A DNA stretch of 64,000 bases. Origin: Candidatus Spongiihabitans thiooxidans. Lineage in GTDB: Bacteria > Pseudomonadota > Gammaproteobacteria > Arenicellales > Poriferihabitantaceae. How positions within the stretch are numbered: the stretch's first letter is position 1; each line of letters begins with the position of its first letter. Shown here piece after piece: positions 52,730-62,774 of this stretch. The stretch covers positions 62,001 to 126,000 of the forward strand of contig LFLB01000022.1 in NCBI GenBank assembly GCA_001543005.1, read 5' to 3'. The position numbers and the translations under genes were made by a program. Below the pieces are notes generated by a model that searched no databases, was not told the DNA's origin, and saw only the letters and a list, made by a program, of their open reading frames with translations.

Positions 52730-53368
52730 ATGCGCGTTTATCATTTTATAAACAAAAAATATGGTCTTGAGGCTTTACGCAACGAGCGTTTGAAAATCTC
52801 AGGAATTATGGACTTGAACGACCCATTTGAATTTTTAAGCGTTAACCTTTCAGATAAATCTATGCGTGAAGCAGTTGCAGGACTCAAACGCCATCTTGCA
52901 AAAAGTAAAGGGATTTTATGTTTCAGTGAAGACTGGCGAAACCCGGTTCTATGGGCGCATTATGCTGAAAAACACAAAGGCTTATGCCTGGGTTTTGATG
53001 TCCCATACAAAAATTTGATGAAAATGAACTACGAGGAAAAAAGAGTTGCTTCGCCAAAAAACAATGATGCCCTCAACCTGGATTTCGTGAATAAGTTACT
53101 TAAAACGAAATTCGCACACTGGGAATATGAACAAGAATACAGGCTTTTTGTAGTCCTAAAAACCAAAACGGATGGTTTTTACTTTTCCGATTTTTCCAGC
53201 GAGCTTGATCTTAAACAGATCATTGTGGGCGCAAAATCCGATATATCTCGTGATGATATTTCCAAAGCGCTTGGTGATGATGAATCTAATATTGAAACAT
53301 TTAAAACTCGTGCAGCATTCAAGTCATTTAGAATTGAGCGGCAACAGAATGAGAAGAGATGGACTTAA
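52730..53368 (+). CDS. DUF2971-family protein
   Basis: 212 residues. 'VYHFINKKYGLEALRNERL' at the start, 'LNDPFEF', 'ILCFSEDWRNPVLWAHYAE' and 'HKGLCLGFDVP' in the middle and 'EYEQEYRLFVV' near 133 are the marks of DUF2971. Function unknown; the family is found often in accessory and defence regions. It follows the HEPN-type gene and has no signal peptide. Confidence 0.85.
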   Translation: MRVYHFINKKYGLEALRNERLKISGIMDLNDPFEFLSVNLSDKSMREAVAGLKRHLAKSKGILCFSEDWRNPVLWAHYAEKHKGLCLGFDVPYKNLMKMNYEEKRVASPKNNDALNLDFVNKLLKTKFAHWEYEQEYRLFVVLKTKTDGFYFSDFSSELDLKQIIVGAKSDISRDDISKALGDDESNIETFKTRAAFKSFRIERQQNEKRWT

Positions 53369-53425
53369 CAAGCCCGCTAAAGCAAAATTATGATTAGCTT
53401 GACTCTAGAAAAATTGCTTAGGAAA

Positions 53426-54616
53426 ATGATGAAAGCACCGACATTGCGTATTTTTTATTTTCTCGCTTTGGCGACGGTAATGATGTGCAACGTCGCCATC
53501 GCGCAAATTTCAAACGAATATATTGAGAAATGGCGCGAGGAAGCCGAGCAGGGGGATGCGCGGGCGCAATATAATTTGGGCGTTGCCTACGCTAACGGCA
53601 AAGGCGTTGCCGAGGACAAGCGCGAGGCGGTGCGCTGGTATCGCCTGGCGGCCGAGCAGGGGGAGGCGATAGCGCAATATAGTTTGGGCGTTGCCTACGC
53701 TAACGGCGAGGGCGTCGATCAGGACCAGCGCGAGGCGGTGCGTTGGTGGAGCAAGGCGGCGGAGCAGGGGGATGCGGACGCGCAATTCAAAATGGGCGGT
53801 GCATACTGGCGTGGCAAGGGCGTTATTACGGATGAGCGCGAGGCGTATATCTGGTTTTCCATTGCCAAGACAAACGGCAATGAAAGGGCGGCTGATGGTC
53901 TGCGTATATTGGAGGAAGCCGATATTTTATCCCAATACGAAATCCGTTCGGCACGAAAAGAAGCGGCGCGGCGAATGGAAGCGATTGACCGGCGTAAGGA
54001 TGAGTCTGCGGGAACGCCATCCGTCGCCGAAAATATCGCCTTGTCAAAGCCGCCTGACGGCGCGAGTGTCGCCGAGAAAGTATTCGAGAACGCATGGCGG
54101 TCGGTTGTCATTGTTATTAACGGCGATGGTCAGGGCAGCGGCGTGATTATCCGCCCCAACATTGTCGCCACTAATTGCCATGTTGTGAATGAGGGCGGCG
54201 ATATTATCGTGTATAAATCTGCGAATCGCCGCGCCGATACGGACTCGGCTTTTTCCGCCACCATCCGTCGCGCCGACGAGGAGCGGGATTTTTGCCTGCT
54301 GGATGTTGACGGCTTGTGGGGCGTTCCGGTATCGGTGCGCCGCTATGACACCTTGAAAGTAGGCGAACAAGTGTATGGCTTGGGCGCGCCTAGCGGCTTG
54401 GATTTATCGCTTTCATCGGGACTCGTCTCGCAACTGCGGACTATCGACGGCAATCGTTTTATCCAAACGGATGCCGCCATATCGCCCGGCTCATCCGGCG
54501 GCGGTTTGTTCGATAACGAGGGCAATCTGGTCGGAATCATGACCTTCAAAATCGCCGATGAAAGCGTCGAAGGCATCGGCTTCGCCATCCCCGCCGATTT
54601 GGTTTTGGAGAATTAA
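53426..54616 (+). CDS. Secreted Sel1-repeat / trypsin-like serine protease fusion
   Basis: About 396 residues from ATG 53426 (AGGA just upstream; the frame is open from 53390). Signal peptide to about 'NVAIAQ'. Three Sel1 repeats follow ('AQYNLGVAYANGKGVAED', 'AQYSLGVAYANGEGVDQD', 'AQFKMGGAYWRGKGVITD'). Then a helical linker and an S1/DegP-like protease with His in 'NIVATNCHVVN', Asp in 'DFCLLDVDG' and Ser in 'ISPGSSGGGLFD'. Sel1 repeats can bind partners, so this may be a periplasmic quality-control or targeting protease. It ends tail-to-tail with the SecB-like gene (stops overlap by 4 bases). Confidence 0.85.
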   Translation: MMKAPTLRIFYFLALATVMMCNVAIAQISNEYIEKWREEAEQGDARAQYNLGVAYANGKGVAEDKREAVRWYRLAAEQGEAIAQYSLGVAYANGEGVDQDQREAVRWWSKAAEQGDADAQFKMGGAYWRGKGVITDEREAYIWFSIAKTNGNERAADGLRILEEADILSQYEIRSARKEAARRMEAIDRRKDESAGTPSVAENIALSKPPDGASVAEKVFENAWRSVVIVINGDGQGSGVIIRPNIVATNCHVVNEGGDIIVYKSANRRADTDSAFSATIRRADEERDFCLLDVDGLWGVPVSVRRYDTLKVGEQVYGLGAPSGLDLSLSSGLVSQLRTIDGNRFIQTDAAISPGSSGGGLFDNEGNLVGIMTFKIADESVEGIGFAIPADLVLEN

Positions 54617-55143
54617 ACTTTGCCCGCTTCTCTATCAATCTTTAATTCTTGATCTGCCAGAGGTTGGTAAAACGGCAAAACCAGTTTTGGCGCCCCCATT
54701 TTTTGGGTTTGAGAAGAAACATACTCTCGCCAATAGGGCCAAATATTAAAGACAACGTTTTGGCTCCCGAAAGCCAGAACATGATCTTTCGTTAGGTCGG
54801 CAGTTTTTGAGTAGGTCGCGGCGTACCTAGTTTCAATTTTGCAGACATCTATTGCATCTTTAGAGATCCAGCCCTTGGATAACTTATGACCGTTTTTGTC
54901 TAATGACCACTTAATTCCCATTTCTGCAAAGAATATCAGCTTGTTGTTCTGTCCTTCCTCTTTGTGTTCTTGAGAGTCAGTAACCTGAGCCAAATTCGCA
55001 AGCACATAATCTGCATGGTTTAGATTCAATCCAGCAAGATGGTCTATATTACAAAACCCAGAGAAATTTATAATCTGAACATCAATAATGTTTAGGGCTT
55101 GAATGGACTCTTTAAGAAGTTTTAGATAGGTTGTTTTGTTCAT
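54613..55143 (-). CDS. SecB-like chaperone
   Basis: 176 residues from ATG 55143. The ending 'VFNIWPYWREYVSSQTQKMG' and 'APKLVLPFYQ' is the signature of SecB-family proteins, as in the chaperone of toxin-antitoxin-chaperone (TAC) modules. The start 'YLKLLKESIQALNIIDVQI' also fits. It directly follows the HicB-like gene (4 bases apart), a known TAC arrangement. No secA or classic secB neighbours are near, so this is not the housekeeping SecB. Confidence 0.75.
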   Translation of the reverse strand: MNKTTYLKLLKESIQALNIIDVQIINFSGFCNIDHLAGLNLNHADYVLANLAQVTDSQEHKEEGQNNKLIFFAEMGIKWSLDKNGHKLSKGWISKDAIDVCKIETRYAATYSKTADLTKDHVLAFGSQNVVFNIWPYWREYVSSQTQKMGAPKLVLPFYQPLADQELKIDREAGKV

Positions 55144-55147
55144 ATTT

Positions 55148-55555
55148 TTAAGCTGCGACTTCACCGACTTCCAAAACTTTATACATACAATTAACATTGA
55201 AATTCATGCTCTCTGTAATAATTTGTTGCGCGCCTCCTAAAATATTTTTATGGTTTGGATTATCTCCGGTAATTACGACCCACCTGTTATCCGAAGCTGA
55301 TTGCATATAACCCGAGGAAAAAGACAGCAAGGTATTAACATACTGATTCAAGCTCACTCGCTCATTTTGCGCTTGCTGTGTTAGATAATGATGTAAATTT
55401 TTAGCGATGCGGAGCGTCACCCGCCCACTGTAATCATCATTAGGCATAATAGTATTTGGAATAGAACGGCCTTCTTCGGTCAAGTCTTCAATAATCTCGT
55501 GTAGTAAGTCGGCGGCTTCCTCGTATGCCTGAGCATGCGTTTCTGCATAAATCAC
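55148..55555 (-). CDS. HicB-like antitoxin, toxin not seen
   Basis: 135 residues. 'AYEEAADLLHEIIEDLTEE' and 'GRSIPN' match the end of the HicB RNase-H-like domain and 'SGRVTLRIAKNLHHYLTQQ' with 'NERVSLNQYVNTLLS' the ribbon-helix-helix domain. About 25 N-terminal residues of the HicB domain seem missing, so the front has been cut. The extended C-terminus ('SMNFNVNCMYKVLEVGEVA') could be the chaperone-addiction region that SecB-like partners bind in TAC systems. No HicA gene is found upstream. Confidence 0.7.
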   Translation of the reverse strand: MIYAETHAQAYEEAADLLHEIIEDLTEEGRSIPNTIMPNDDYSGRVTLRIAKNLHHYLTQQAQNERVSLNQYVNTLLSFSSGYMQSASDNRWVVITGDNPNHKNILGGAQQIITESMNFNVNCMYKVLEVGEVAA

Positions 55556-55771
55556 TAAATCAGGGAATTTTCATCGCTTTTATTGCGCTGTATCACGGTA
55601 ATGGGGTCGTATCCAATGAAAATTTGCGGGAAATAGGCGGCGGCGTTGATGATGCGGCTTGCGCCGCGGGTGTGCTCATGGTGGCTGGAAGTTTATATTT
55701 GTTACAGTGAATACACATCAATAATTGTTATACTCCGGTTGAACAAGCACGAAAGTAATTACTAATTTCTT
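55556..55771. other. Intergenic region between HicB-like gene and the ABC operon
   Basis: The frame on the plus strand from about 55567 to 55710 reads 'GIFIAFIALYHGNGVVSNEN' and then 'LREIGGGVDDAACAAGVL'; this may be the tail of a deleted gene. No HicA toxin is seen on either strand. The promoter of the ABC operon lies toward the right end. Confidence 0.4.
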
Positions 55772-57694
55772 ATGAACGTCCTGGATATCAGGAATCTAAA
55801 AGTTGTTTTTCAGTTGCATGACGGATTACTTCCGGTTGTGCGCGATATTTCATTCAAAATCCCCTACGGCAAAACCGTGGCGCTGGTTGGCGAGTCTGGC
55901 TCTGGCAAATCTGTAACTGCACTGGCCATCATGCGTATTCTCCCTAAAATCGCACAAATTTCCGGTGGGGAAATTCTGTTGCAACCAGACCCGAATCAAG
56001 GCGTTACCGACATCGCGCTTTTGAAAGCCGATAGCGAACAGATGCGCGGCATCAGAGGTGGAAAAATTTCAATGATTTTTCAGGAGCCTATGGCTTCTCT
56101 TTCACCGCTTCATACCATTGGCAATCAGATTAGTGAGTGTGTGTTGTTGCATCAGGACGTGAATTCAAGCCAAGCAACTAAACTTACCCTGGATATGCTG
56201 GATATGGTTGGATTCCCGGATCCGAACCGGGCATTAAAAACTTTTCCATTCGAGTTGTCCGGTGGTTTGAGACAACGGGCGATGATTGCCGCCGCGCTGG
56301 TCTGCCGACCCGCATTGTTAGTCGCCGATGAACCGACTACCGCGCTGGATGTGACCATACAGGCGCAAATTCTTAAGCTGATAAAAGATCTGCAGCAGGA
56401 GTTGCACATGGCCGTGCTGTTGATAACCCATGATTTGGGCGTAGTTGCCAACATCGCCGATGAAGTCGTGGTGATGTACCACGGCGAGGTCATGGAAAGC
56501 GGCAGCGTACACGAAATTTATTCCAATCCTAGACATCCGTACCTCAAAGCATTGTTACAGGCGGTGCCGCATTTCGACATGAAACCGGGCGAGCGTTTAA
56601 CGCCGGTACGAGAAATAGAAACAAAGCTTGGGCATTTGCTGCTCAGCGGAGGACAATCTCAAAAAATGCAGGCTCAAAAAGCGCAGTCGGACACAAAACC
56701 TCCAAATACAATACATTTAAGTGTAAAAAAAGTTTTTCGTACATTTAGTATTCGCAACAAGCCGCTGTTCGGCAAATCAGATAATCGGATAATCCGCGCA
56801 GTTGACGATGTTAGTTTTGATGTATTACGAGGTGAATGTTTTGGGTTGGTAGGGGAAAGTGGCTGTGGCAAAACGACCCTATCCAAGATTTTAATGAAAG
56901 CGTTGCAACCGGATAGTGGCAGTATTACTTATTTTGATTCTGAACAGGAGATTGGTCAGGAGATTGCCCCAGGAATTGCCCTAGGAATTGATGTACTCGC
57001 CCTTGAACATGAACAGTTGTTTGATTTTCGACGTAAAATGCAATTCATTTTTCAGGATCCGTTTAGTTCACTAAACCCGCGCATGACGGTTTACGATATT
57101 ATTCGAGAACCTTTGGTCATTCATAATGTGGGTGACCGCGCATATCAAGTTGAGATGGTAAAGGAGCTGATGCGCTTAGTGGGACTTGATCCCCGATGTC
57201 TGAGCCGTTATCCACATAGCTTTTCCGGAGGACAAAGACAAAGACTCGGCATAGCCCGTGCGTTGGCATTGCGCCCCGAATTTATTATTTGCGATGAACC
57301 GGTTTCCGCGCTTGATGTTTCGATACAGGCGCAGGTCCTGAATTTGCTTAAAGATTTACAGTCTGAGCTGAATTTAACTTATATATTCATTTCGCACAAT
57401 CTCGCGGTGGTCGATTACATCGCTGACCGAATCGCGGTAATGTGTCATGGCTGCCTGGTTGAAATTGCATTGAAAGAGGAATTATTCAATAACCCGGTGC
57501 ATCCATATACAAAAGCATTGCTGTCGGCAGTGCCCTTTCCCGATTTAAATAAACCGCTCGATTTTGATGCGGTCATGGATGGCAAGTCATCGGTGCCGAG
57601 CGCATGGCCCATGCCATATACCCAAACTCCGCACACACAGACTCAACTCACTGCGGTTGCGCCTGAACATTATGTTCAAACCCAGGTAGCGTAA
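55772..57694 (+). CDS. Peptide/microcin-type ABC transporter, fused double ATPase (YejF-like)
   Basis: 640 residues with two full ATPase domains. First: Walker A 'GESGSGKS' (about 46-53), signature '[15 protein letters not shown]', Walker B '[13 protein letters not shown]'. Second: '[12 protein letters not shown]', '[15 protein letters not shown]', '[13 protein letters not shown]'. Such fusions power Opp/Yej importers. The order here (ATPase, binding protein, two permeases) differs from E. coli yejABEF. It reads into the next gene by one base (TAATG). Confidence 0.93.
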   Translation: MNVLDIRNLKVVFQLHDGLLPVVRDISFKIPYGKTVALVGESGSGKSVTALAIMRILPKIAQISGGEILLQPDPNQGVTDIALLKADSEQMRGIRGGKISMIFQEPMASLSPLHTIGNQISECVLLHQDVNSSQATKLTLDMLDMVGFPDPNRALKTFPFELSGGLRQRAMIAAALVCRPALLVADEPTTALDVTIQAQILKLIKDLQQELHMAVLLITHDLGVVANIADEVVVMYHGEVMESGSVHEIYSNPRHPYLKALLQAVPHFDMKPGERLTPVREIETKLGHLLLSGGQSQKMQAQKAQSDTKPPNTIHLSVKKVFRTFSIRNKPLFGKSDNRIIRAVDDVSFDVLRGECFGLVGESGCGKTTLSKILMKALQPDSGSITYFDSEQEIGQEIAPGIALGIDVLALEHEQLFDFRRKMQFIFQDPFSSLNPRMTVYDIIREPLVIHNVGDRAYQVEMVKELMRLVGLDPRCLSRYPHSFSGGQRQRLGIARALALRPEFIICDEPVSALDVSIQAQVLNLLKDLQSELNLTYIFISHNLAVVDYIADRIAVMCHGCLVEIALKEELFNNPVHPYTKALLSAVPFPDLNKPLDFDAVMDGKSSVPSAWPMPYTQTPHTQTQLTAVAPEHYVQTQVA

Positions 57695-59604
57695 TGAGTC
57701 AGCCAGCTAACTTTTTCTTGCTGAGCAGCATTATCTTATGTGCCCCATTAAATGTGGGGGTGTTAAATGCACAATCGCCAGAGCCGGATTACTTTCGCGA
57801 ACAACTAGCCAGCGGCAAATTGCCGCCAATGGCACAGCGTTTGCCCGAGAATCCGTTATTGATGGATGAAACCATGAATAACTTGATGCCCGGCAAATAT
57901 GGCGGAAAAATGAATCTGCTGATGGGTAAGGACAAGGATATTCGTCGGATGGTGGTCTATGGTTATTCCCGAGTCGTCGGCTATAACGAAAGCCTGAAAT
58001 TGATTCCCGATATTGTCGAATCATTTGAGGTTCGCGACAACAAGGAATTTATTTTTCATCTTCGTAAGGGACATCGCTGGTCGGACGGTGCGCCGTTAAC
58101 TTCCGAGGATTTCAAATACTACTGGGAAGATGTGGCCAACAACCCGGAGTTAAATCCATTCGGGCCATCCAAAAAACTGCTTATCGATGAACAACTGCCG
58201 GTGGTCGAGTTCCCCGACGCTTACACCGTAATCTATCGTTGGCAGCAACCCAACCCCTATTTTTTACCGGCCTTGGCTGCGCCTAGCCCGCTGTTCATTT
58301 ACCAACCCAAACATTATCTAACAAAATTTCATCCCAAGTATGCCGACCCACAAAAACTGGAAGCTCAGGCTAAACAGTCCGGCAAACGAAACTGGGCCGG
58401 TTATTATTTAAAAAAGGCGCGTCAGTACAAACTGACCAACCCGAAACTACCCTCCTTGCAACCCTGGGTCAACACCACCAAACCCCCGGCAGAACGATAC
58501 GTTTTTAAACGCAACCCGTATTTTCATCGTGTTGACGTTAACGGCTTGCAGATGCCTTACATTGACGAGGTCATTATCAATATCGTCTCCAGCAGCCTGA
58601 TTCCGGCCAAGTCTGGAGCAGGAGAATCGGATTTGCAGGGCCATTATTTACGGCTCGATAATTATACATTTCTGAAAGAAGGCGAGAAGCGAAATAACTA
58701 CGATGTTCGCCTTTGGAGAAACATCAATGGCGCGCACAAGGCGCTTTACCCGAATTTGAACAGCAGCGATCTGGTTTGGCGGGCGTTGGTTCGTGATGTC
58801 CGATTTCGACGTGCGTTGTCGCTGGGGGTTGATCGCCATGAAATAAATCAGGCGATTTATTTTGGTCTTACGAATGAAAGCAATAATACGGTGCTGCCCG
58901 ATAGTAAATTTCACAATATCAACTTGCAACAGCGTTGGGCAGTGTATGACCCTGAGCGGGCTAACCGCTTGCTCGATGAAATGGGATTGACCGAACGAAA
59001 CAGCAAAGGTCTGCGTCTGCGGCCTGACGGCAAGCCGCTGGAAATCATAATCCATAGCGCCGGCGAAAGCACCGAAGAAACCGATATTCTGGAGCTTATT
59101 CACGATAGCTGGTTAAAGCTGGGCATCAAAATTTACAGCAAACCTTCACAACGGCAAGTGTTCCGTGAGCGAATTTTTTCCGGCGAAGCGATGATGTCGA
59201 TTTGGAGCGGCATTGAAAATGGTTTGCCAACGGCGGACATGAGCCCGGCTGAATTAGCGCCGACCCGACAGGATCAATATCAATGGCCGAAGTGGGGGCA
59301 GTATTACGAAACCAAAGGCGAAATCGGAGAAATGCCAGACATGAAAGAAGTCCAGGAACTGTTTGAATTAAACCAAAGTTGGCGCCGCTCTATCGATCTT
59401 TCTGAACGTGAACAAATATGGACAAAAATGCTTAAGAATTTTTGTGAGCAAGTTTACAGTATTGGTATTGTGAATTCTGTTCCGCAACCGATTGTGGTCA
59501 ATCGATTGTTAAGAAATGTGCCGGAAAAGGCGATTTATGCCTGGTCGCCAACCTCCTATTTCGGCATTTATCATCCTGATATCTTCTGGTTGGCCACCGA
59601 GTAA
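57694..59604 (+). CDS. Extracellular solute-binding protein, family 5 (YejA-like)
   Basis: 636 residues. A signal peptide is likely in residues 1-26 ('FFLLSSIILCAPLNVGVLNA'). 'RKGHRWSDGAPLTSEDFKYY' and 'YWEDVANNPELNP' are typical of peptide-binding SBP_bac_5 proteins, with a long C-terminal lobe ('RERIFSGEAMMSIWSGIENG'). It would deliver peptides, or peptide-like compounds, to the two permeases. It is one long chain without internal breaks. Confidence 0.92.
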   Translation: MSQPANFFLLSSIILCAPLNVGVLNAQSPEPDYFREQLASGKLPPMAQRLPENPLLMDETMNNLMPGKYGGKMNLLMGKDKDIRRMVVYGYSRVVGYNESLKLIPDIVESFEVRDNKEFIFHLRKGHRWSDGAPLTSEDFKYYWEDVANNPELNPFGPSKKLLIDEQLPVVEFPDAYTVIYRWQQPNPYFLPALAAPSPLFIYQPKHYLTKFHPKYADPQKLEAQAKQSGKRNWAGYYLKKARQYKLTNPKLPSLQPWVNTTKPPAERYVFKRNPYFHRVDVNGLQMPYIDEVIINIVSSSLIPAKSGAGESDLQGHYLRLDNYTFLKEGEKRNNYDVRLWRNINGAHKALYPNLNSSDLVWRALVRDVRFRRALSLGVDRHEINQAIYFGLTNESNNTVLPDSKFHNINLQQRWAVYDPERANRLLDEMGLTERNSKGLRLRPDGKPLEIIIHSAGESTEETDILELIHDSWLKLGIKIYSKPSQRQVFRERIFSGEAMMSIWSGIENGLPTADMSPAELAPTRQDQYQWPKWGQYYETKGEIGEMPDMKEVQELFELNQSWRRSIDLSEREQIWTKMLKNFCEQVYSIGIVNSVPQPIVVNRLLRNVPEKAIYAWSPTSYFGIYHPDIFWLATE

Positions 59605-59619
59605 ACAGGCCAAGTAAAC

Positions 59620-60618
59620 ATGCTCAGTTACATCGTTAAACGCTTGTTGTTGATGATTCCGACGCTGTTGGTAATCAGCATATTGGTTTTTGTCATTATC
59701 CAGCTTCCCCCCGGTGATTACCTGGAAAGTCATATCGCCGAACTTCAAAGCCAGGGAGAGTCGGTCGATCAGGACAAAATAAAATTTTTACGCCAAGAGT
59801 ATGGCCTGGACAAACCCTTCCATGAACAATATTTCATTTGGGCTATCGGGATGCTACACGGGGATTTTGGTTATTCTTTTGAATACGATTTGCCGGTTCG
59901 GGAAGTCGTTGGCAACCGAATGTTTCTAACCATAATGATTTCGGTGGTGACCATCATATTTACCTGGGTAATTGCTTTTCCAATTGGCATTTATTCTGCG
60001 ACTCACCAGTATAGCTGGGGCGATTATGGTCTGAGTTTTCTCGGATTTATTGGCTTGGCGACGCCAAATTTTTTACTGGCGTTGGTGATGCTTTATCTGG
60101 CCAATGTTTATTTTGGCACATCAATTGGCGGGCTGATGGCACCGCAGTATATTGACCAGCCCTGGAGCTGGGGGAAACTGCAATCGGTGCTTGAGCATCT
60201 ATGGATACCGGTTATCGTGATTGGCACTTCGGGGACCGCAGGAATGATACGCAGGCTACGCGCCAATCTGTTGGACGAATTGCAGAAACAGTACGTCACG
60301 ACTGCCCGAGCCAAAGGCATGAAAGAAAATAAGCTGGTCAGGAAATATCCACTTCGGATGGCACTGAACTTTTTTATCGCCGATATCGGAAGTTTATTGC
60401 CCAGTGTTATTTCCGGCGCGGAGATTACTGCAATCGTACTGTCCCTGCCCACTACCGGCCCAATGTTATTAACCGCTCTGCAAAGCCAGGATATGTATTT
60501 GGCCGGGTCATTTCTGATGTTTCTGGCAATGCTAACGGTTATCGGTGTTTTAGTATCTGATTTATTACTGGCCGCTATCGATCCTCGAATCCGTTTACAA
60601 GGCGAGATTGCAAAATGA
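59620..60618 (+). CDS. ABC transporter permease (YejB-like)
   Basis: 332 residues. 'MLSYIVKRLLLMIPTLLVIS' is the typical first helix, 'LDKPFHEQYFIWAIGMLHGD' follows and the coupling loop is 'YVTTARAKGMKENKLVRKYPL'. Overlaps the next gene by 4 bases (ATGA). Confidence 0.94.
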   Translation: MLSYIVKRLLLMIPTLLVISILVFVIIQLPPGDYLESHIAELQSQGESVDQDKIKFLRQEYGLDKPFHEQYFIWAIGMLHGDFGYSFEYDLPVREVVGNRMFLTIMISVVTIIFTWVIAFPIGIYSATHQYSWGDYGLSFLGFIGLATPNFLLALVMLYLANVYFGTSIGGLMAPQYIDQPWSWGKLQSVLEHLWIPVIVIGTSGTAGMIRRLRANLLDELQKQYVTTARAKGMKENKLVRKYPLRMALNFFIADIGSLLPSVISGAEITAIVLSLPTTGPMLLTALQSQDMYLAGSFLMFLAMLTVIGVLVSDLLLAAIDPRIRLQGEIAK

Positions 60619-61760
60619 GTCAGCACTTTGTTTCGGATAAACCGTTTGATCCCCATTCAATTGAGAATCTGACGGCTGCACAAGAACGCTATTACTTTGC
60701 ATCGCAATGGCAATTGATGTGGTGGAAACTCAAGCGCCACAGGCTCGCTATAGTTTCCAGTATCGTTTTGTTTTTCATTTATTTCGGTGCTTTATTCTGC
60801 GGATTTTTGACCCCGTATAACCTGCACACCCGAAATATAGATTTTATTTATGCGCCACCGCAACGAATTCATTTTTTTAATGAAAGTGAATTCGTAGGGC
60901 CGTTTGTGTATGGTCTGGAATACCAACTTAATATGGAAAATCTAAAACGCGAGTACCAGTCGAATACAAACGATATTCAGAAGCTGCGGTTTTTCTGTAG
61001 CGGTGATAAATATAAATTCTGGGGATTGATTAGTACCGACAAGCATTTTGTCTGCCCGGCTGAGGGCGGACAGTTTTTTCTGTTGGGCACTGATCGACTT
61101 GGTCGGGATATGTATTCGAGAATTTTTTATGGCGCTCGTATTTCTCTTACGATTGGTTTGGTTGGTATTATCGTGAGTTTTACACTGGGCATTGTGATTG
61201 GCGGCATCGCCGGTTACTACGGCGGAATTATTGATAATGTTGTGCAACGGATGATCGAAATACTGCGCTCGTTTCCGGAATTGCCTTTGTGGATGGCATT
61301 GTCCGCAGTCCTGCCGGTAACCTGGAGTCCGTTATCGGTGTTCTTTGGCATCACAATAATACTGGCAATGCTGGATTGGACCAGCCTGGCTCGTGCGGTT
61401 CGCTCCAAATTACTCGCGCTTCGCGAAGAAGATTACTGCACCGCCGCGCAACTCATGGGCGCGAAACCAAAACGGATTATCGGCAAACATCTATTACCGG
61501 GTTTCATGAGCCACTTAATTGCCTCAGCGTCGCTGTCAATTCCCGGCATGATACTTGGAGAGACCGCACTTAGTTTTTTGGGATTAGGTTTACGCCCCCC
61601 CATCACCAGCTGGGGCGTGTTATTAAACGAAGCACAAAACATCAATGTTGTCGCCCTCTATCCCTGGCTGATGCTGCCGGTGATTCCGGTCATCATTGTT
61701 ATTCTTGGATTTAATTTTTTGGGCGATGGATTAAGGGATGCCGCTGATCCCTATAAATGA
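60615..61760 (+). CDS. ABC transporter permease (YejE-like)
   Basis: 381 residues. A long periplasmic segment (about 70-160) follows the first helix, as in YejE/OppC. 'LGTDRLGRDMYSRIFYGARI' is the family mark and 'REEDYCTAAQLMGAKPKRII' the coupling loop. It closes the operon; a gap of about 300 bases follows. Confidence 0.93.
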   Translation: MSQHFVSDKPFDPHSIENLTAAQERYYFASQWQLMWWKLKRHRLAIVSSIVLFFIYFGALFCGFLTPYNLHTRNIDFIYAPPQRIHFFNESEFVGPFVYGLEYQLNMENLKREYQSNTNDIQKLRFFCSGDKYKFWGLISTDKHFVCPAEGGQFFLLGTDRLGRDMYSRIFYGARISLTIGLVGIIVSFTLGIVIGGIAGYYGGIIDNVVQRMIEILRSFPELPLWMALSAVLPVTWSPLSVFFGITIILAMLDWTSLARAVRSKLLALREEDYCTAAQLMGAKPKRIIGKHLLPGFMSHLIASASLSIPGMILGETALSFLGLGLRPPITSWGVLLNEAQNINVVALYPWLMLPVIPVIIVILGFNFLGDGLRDAADPYK

Positions 61761-62061
61761 AGCCACAATCCGGCAATGGAAATTTGAGTAACACGCCACA
61801 TCCAAGAGTTGAGTTGTTTCACCCATACCGCAACTCCACCAACTGTTTTTTAATTTCGGTTTCCAACTCTGCTGATTCCGTAAACAAGGTTCAGGGATTG
61901 ATTGATCTTCCAAAATATCGCGATAAAGTATTGCCATATTTTAGAGCATGAAGATGGGGGTATGATGGTGCTGTTTTTGGTAGTTTAATATCCCTTTGCA
62001 ACTCAGTATTTAATCAGTGTGACAAGATGACGGGCGTAATTGTCGTGGACTGGAAAGAAGA
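61761..62061. other. Intergenic region after the ABC operon
   Basis: No gene supported. A plus-strand ORF of 64 codons begins inside the permease end but has no family likeness or binding site. No clear terminator. Confidence 0.5.
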
Positions 62062-62502
62062 CTATTGAATGATTGCCTTTGTCGTCTCATTACCTGCTGA
62101 TAACCAGCCTGAAATGCCATTTTTGACATAATAAACCTGTTCAAATTTTAGTTTATCAGTTAAAAATTTAGAGGTATGTCTGGCACGCACATCGGTGTGA
62201 CAAATTAAAATAATCGCTTGTTTCTTATCAAATTGAGCCAATTTTTCTAATGATTCTGGTATTGTTTGACCGCGATGATCAAAAACGGTTATTAGTTGAC
62301 TGTTTGGTATAACACCTGTATATCGCCATTCTTCTGGGCGGCGAATGTCTACTAAAGCGGTTTTTTGAGATAACAGTTGCTTTAATTTTTGATGCTCTAT
62401 ACCTTGATAAGCGGTATTCCCAAATAAATCAGAAAAAGAAAAGGCAGAGAGTAGCAAAATAGATACTAATACTAGCGTTGTTAAGCCAATATTTTTTATC
62501 AT
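62062..62502 (-). CDS. Exported or membrane-anchored rhodanese
   Basis: 146 residues from ATG 62502, chosen because GGAGG lies seven bases upstream; the open frame extends to 62634. One N-terminal hydrophobic segment ('NIGLTTLVLVSILLLSAF') and a rhodanese domain ('QKTALVDIRRPEEWRYTGVI') with the active-site Cys in 'AIILICHTDVRARHTS'. It would transfer sulfane sulfur in the periplasm or act as a phosphatase-like homologue. AT-rich, unlike the ABC genes. Confidence 0.88.
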   Translation of the reverse strand: MIKNIGLTTLVLVSILLLSAFSFSDLFGNTAYQGIEHQKLKQLLSQKTALVDIRRPEEWRYTGVIPNSQLITVFDHRGQTIPESLEKLAQFDKKQAIILICHTDVRARHTSKFLTDKLKFEQVYYVKNGISGWLSAGNETTKAIIQ

Positions 62503-62774
62503 ATGTTGCCTCCTGAATGAATAATAACCACTCATTAAATTGAAAAAAACAGTTTCATCGCTTCGCCCATCTTCGTCACTTTTAAAAACCCCGATAAACT
62601 TTATCAAGTAAAACCAGGCACTTAAAAAATACAAATTCTAACTATGGTACTACACTTTGTTGTTTTGTATCACTTTTCCAGCGTACAGACTAACCGGTAT
62701 ATTAAGCTGGCTTAACAAGGATAATTCATAAGTCTAGGGTCTGGTGTCTCTAAGACGAAATATAAATCAAAACT

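Noticed and set aside
61757-61951. 64-codon ORF overlapping the end of the YejE-like gene
   Set aside because: No family likeness, no binding site, low-complexity Asn/Ser content.
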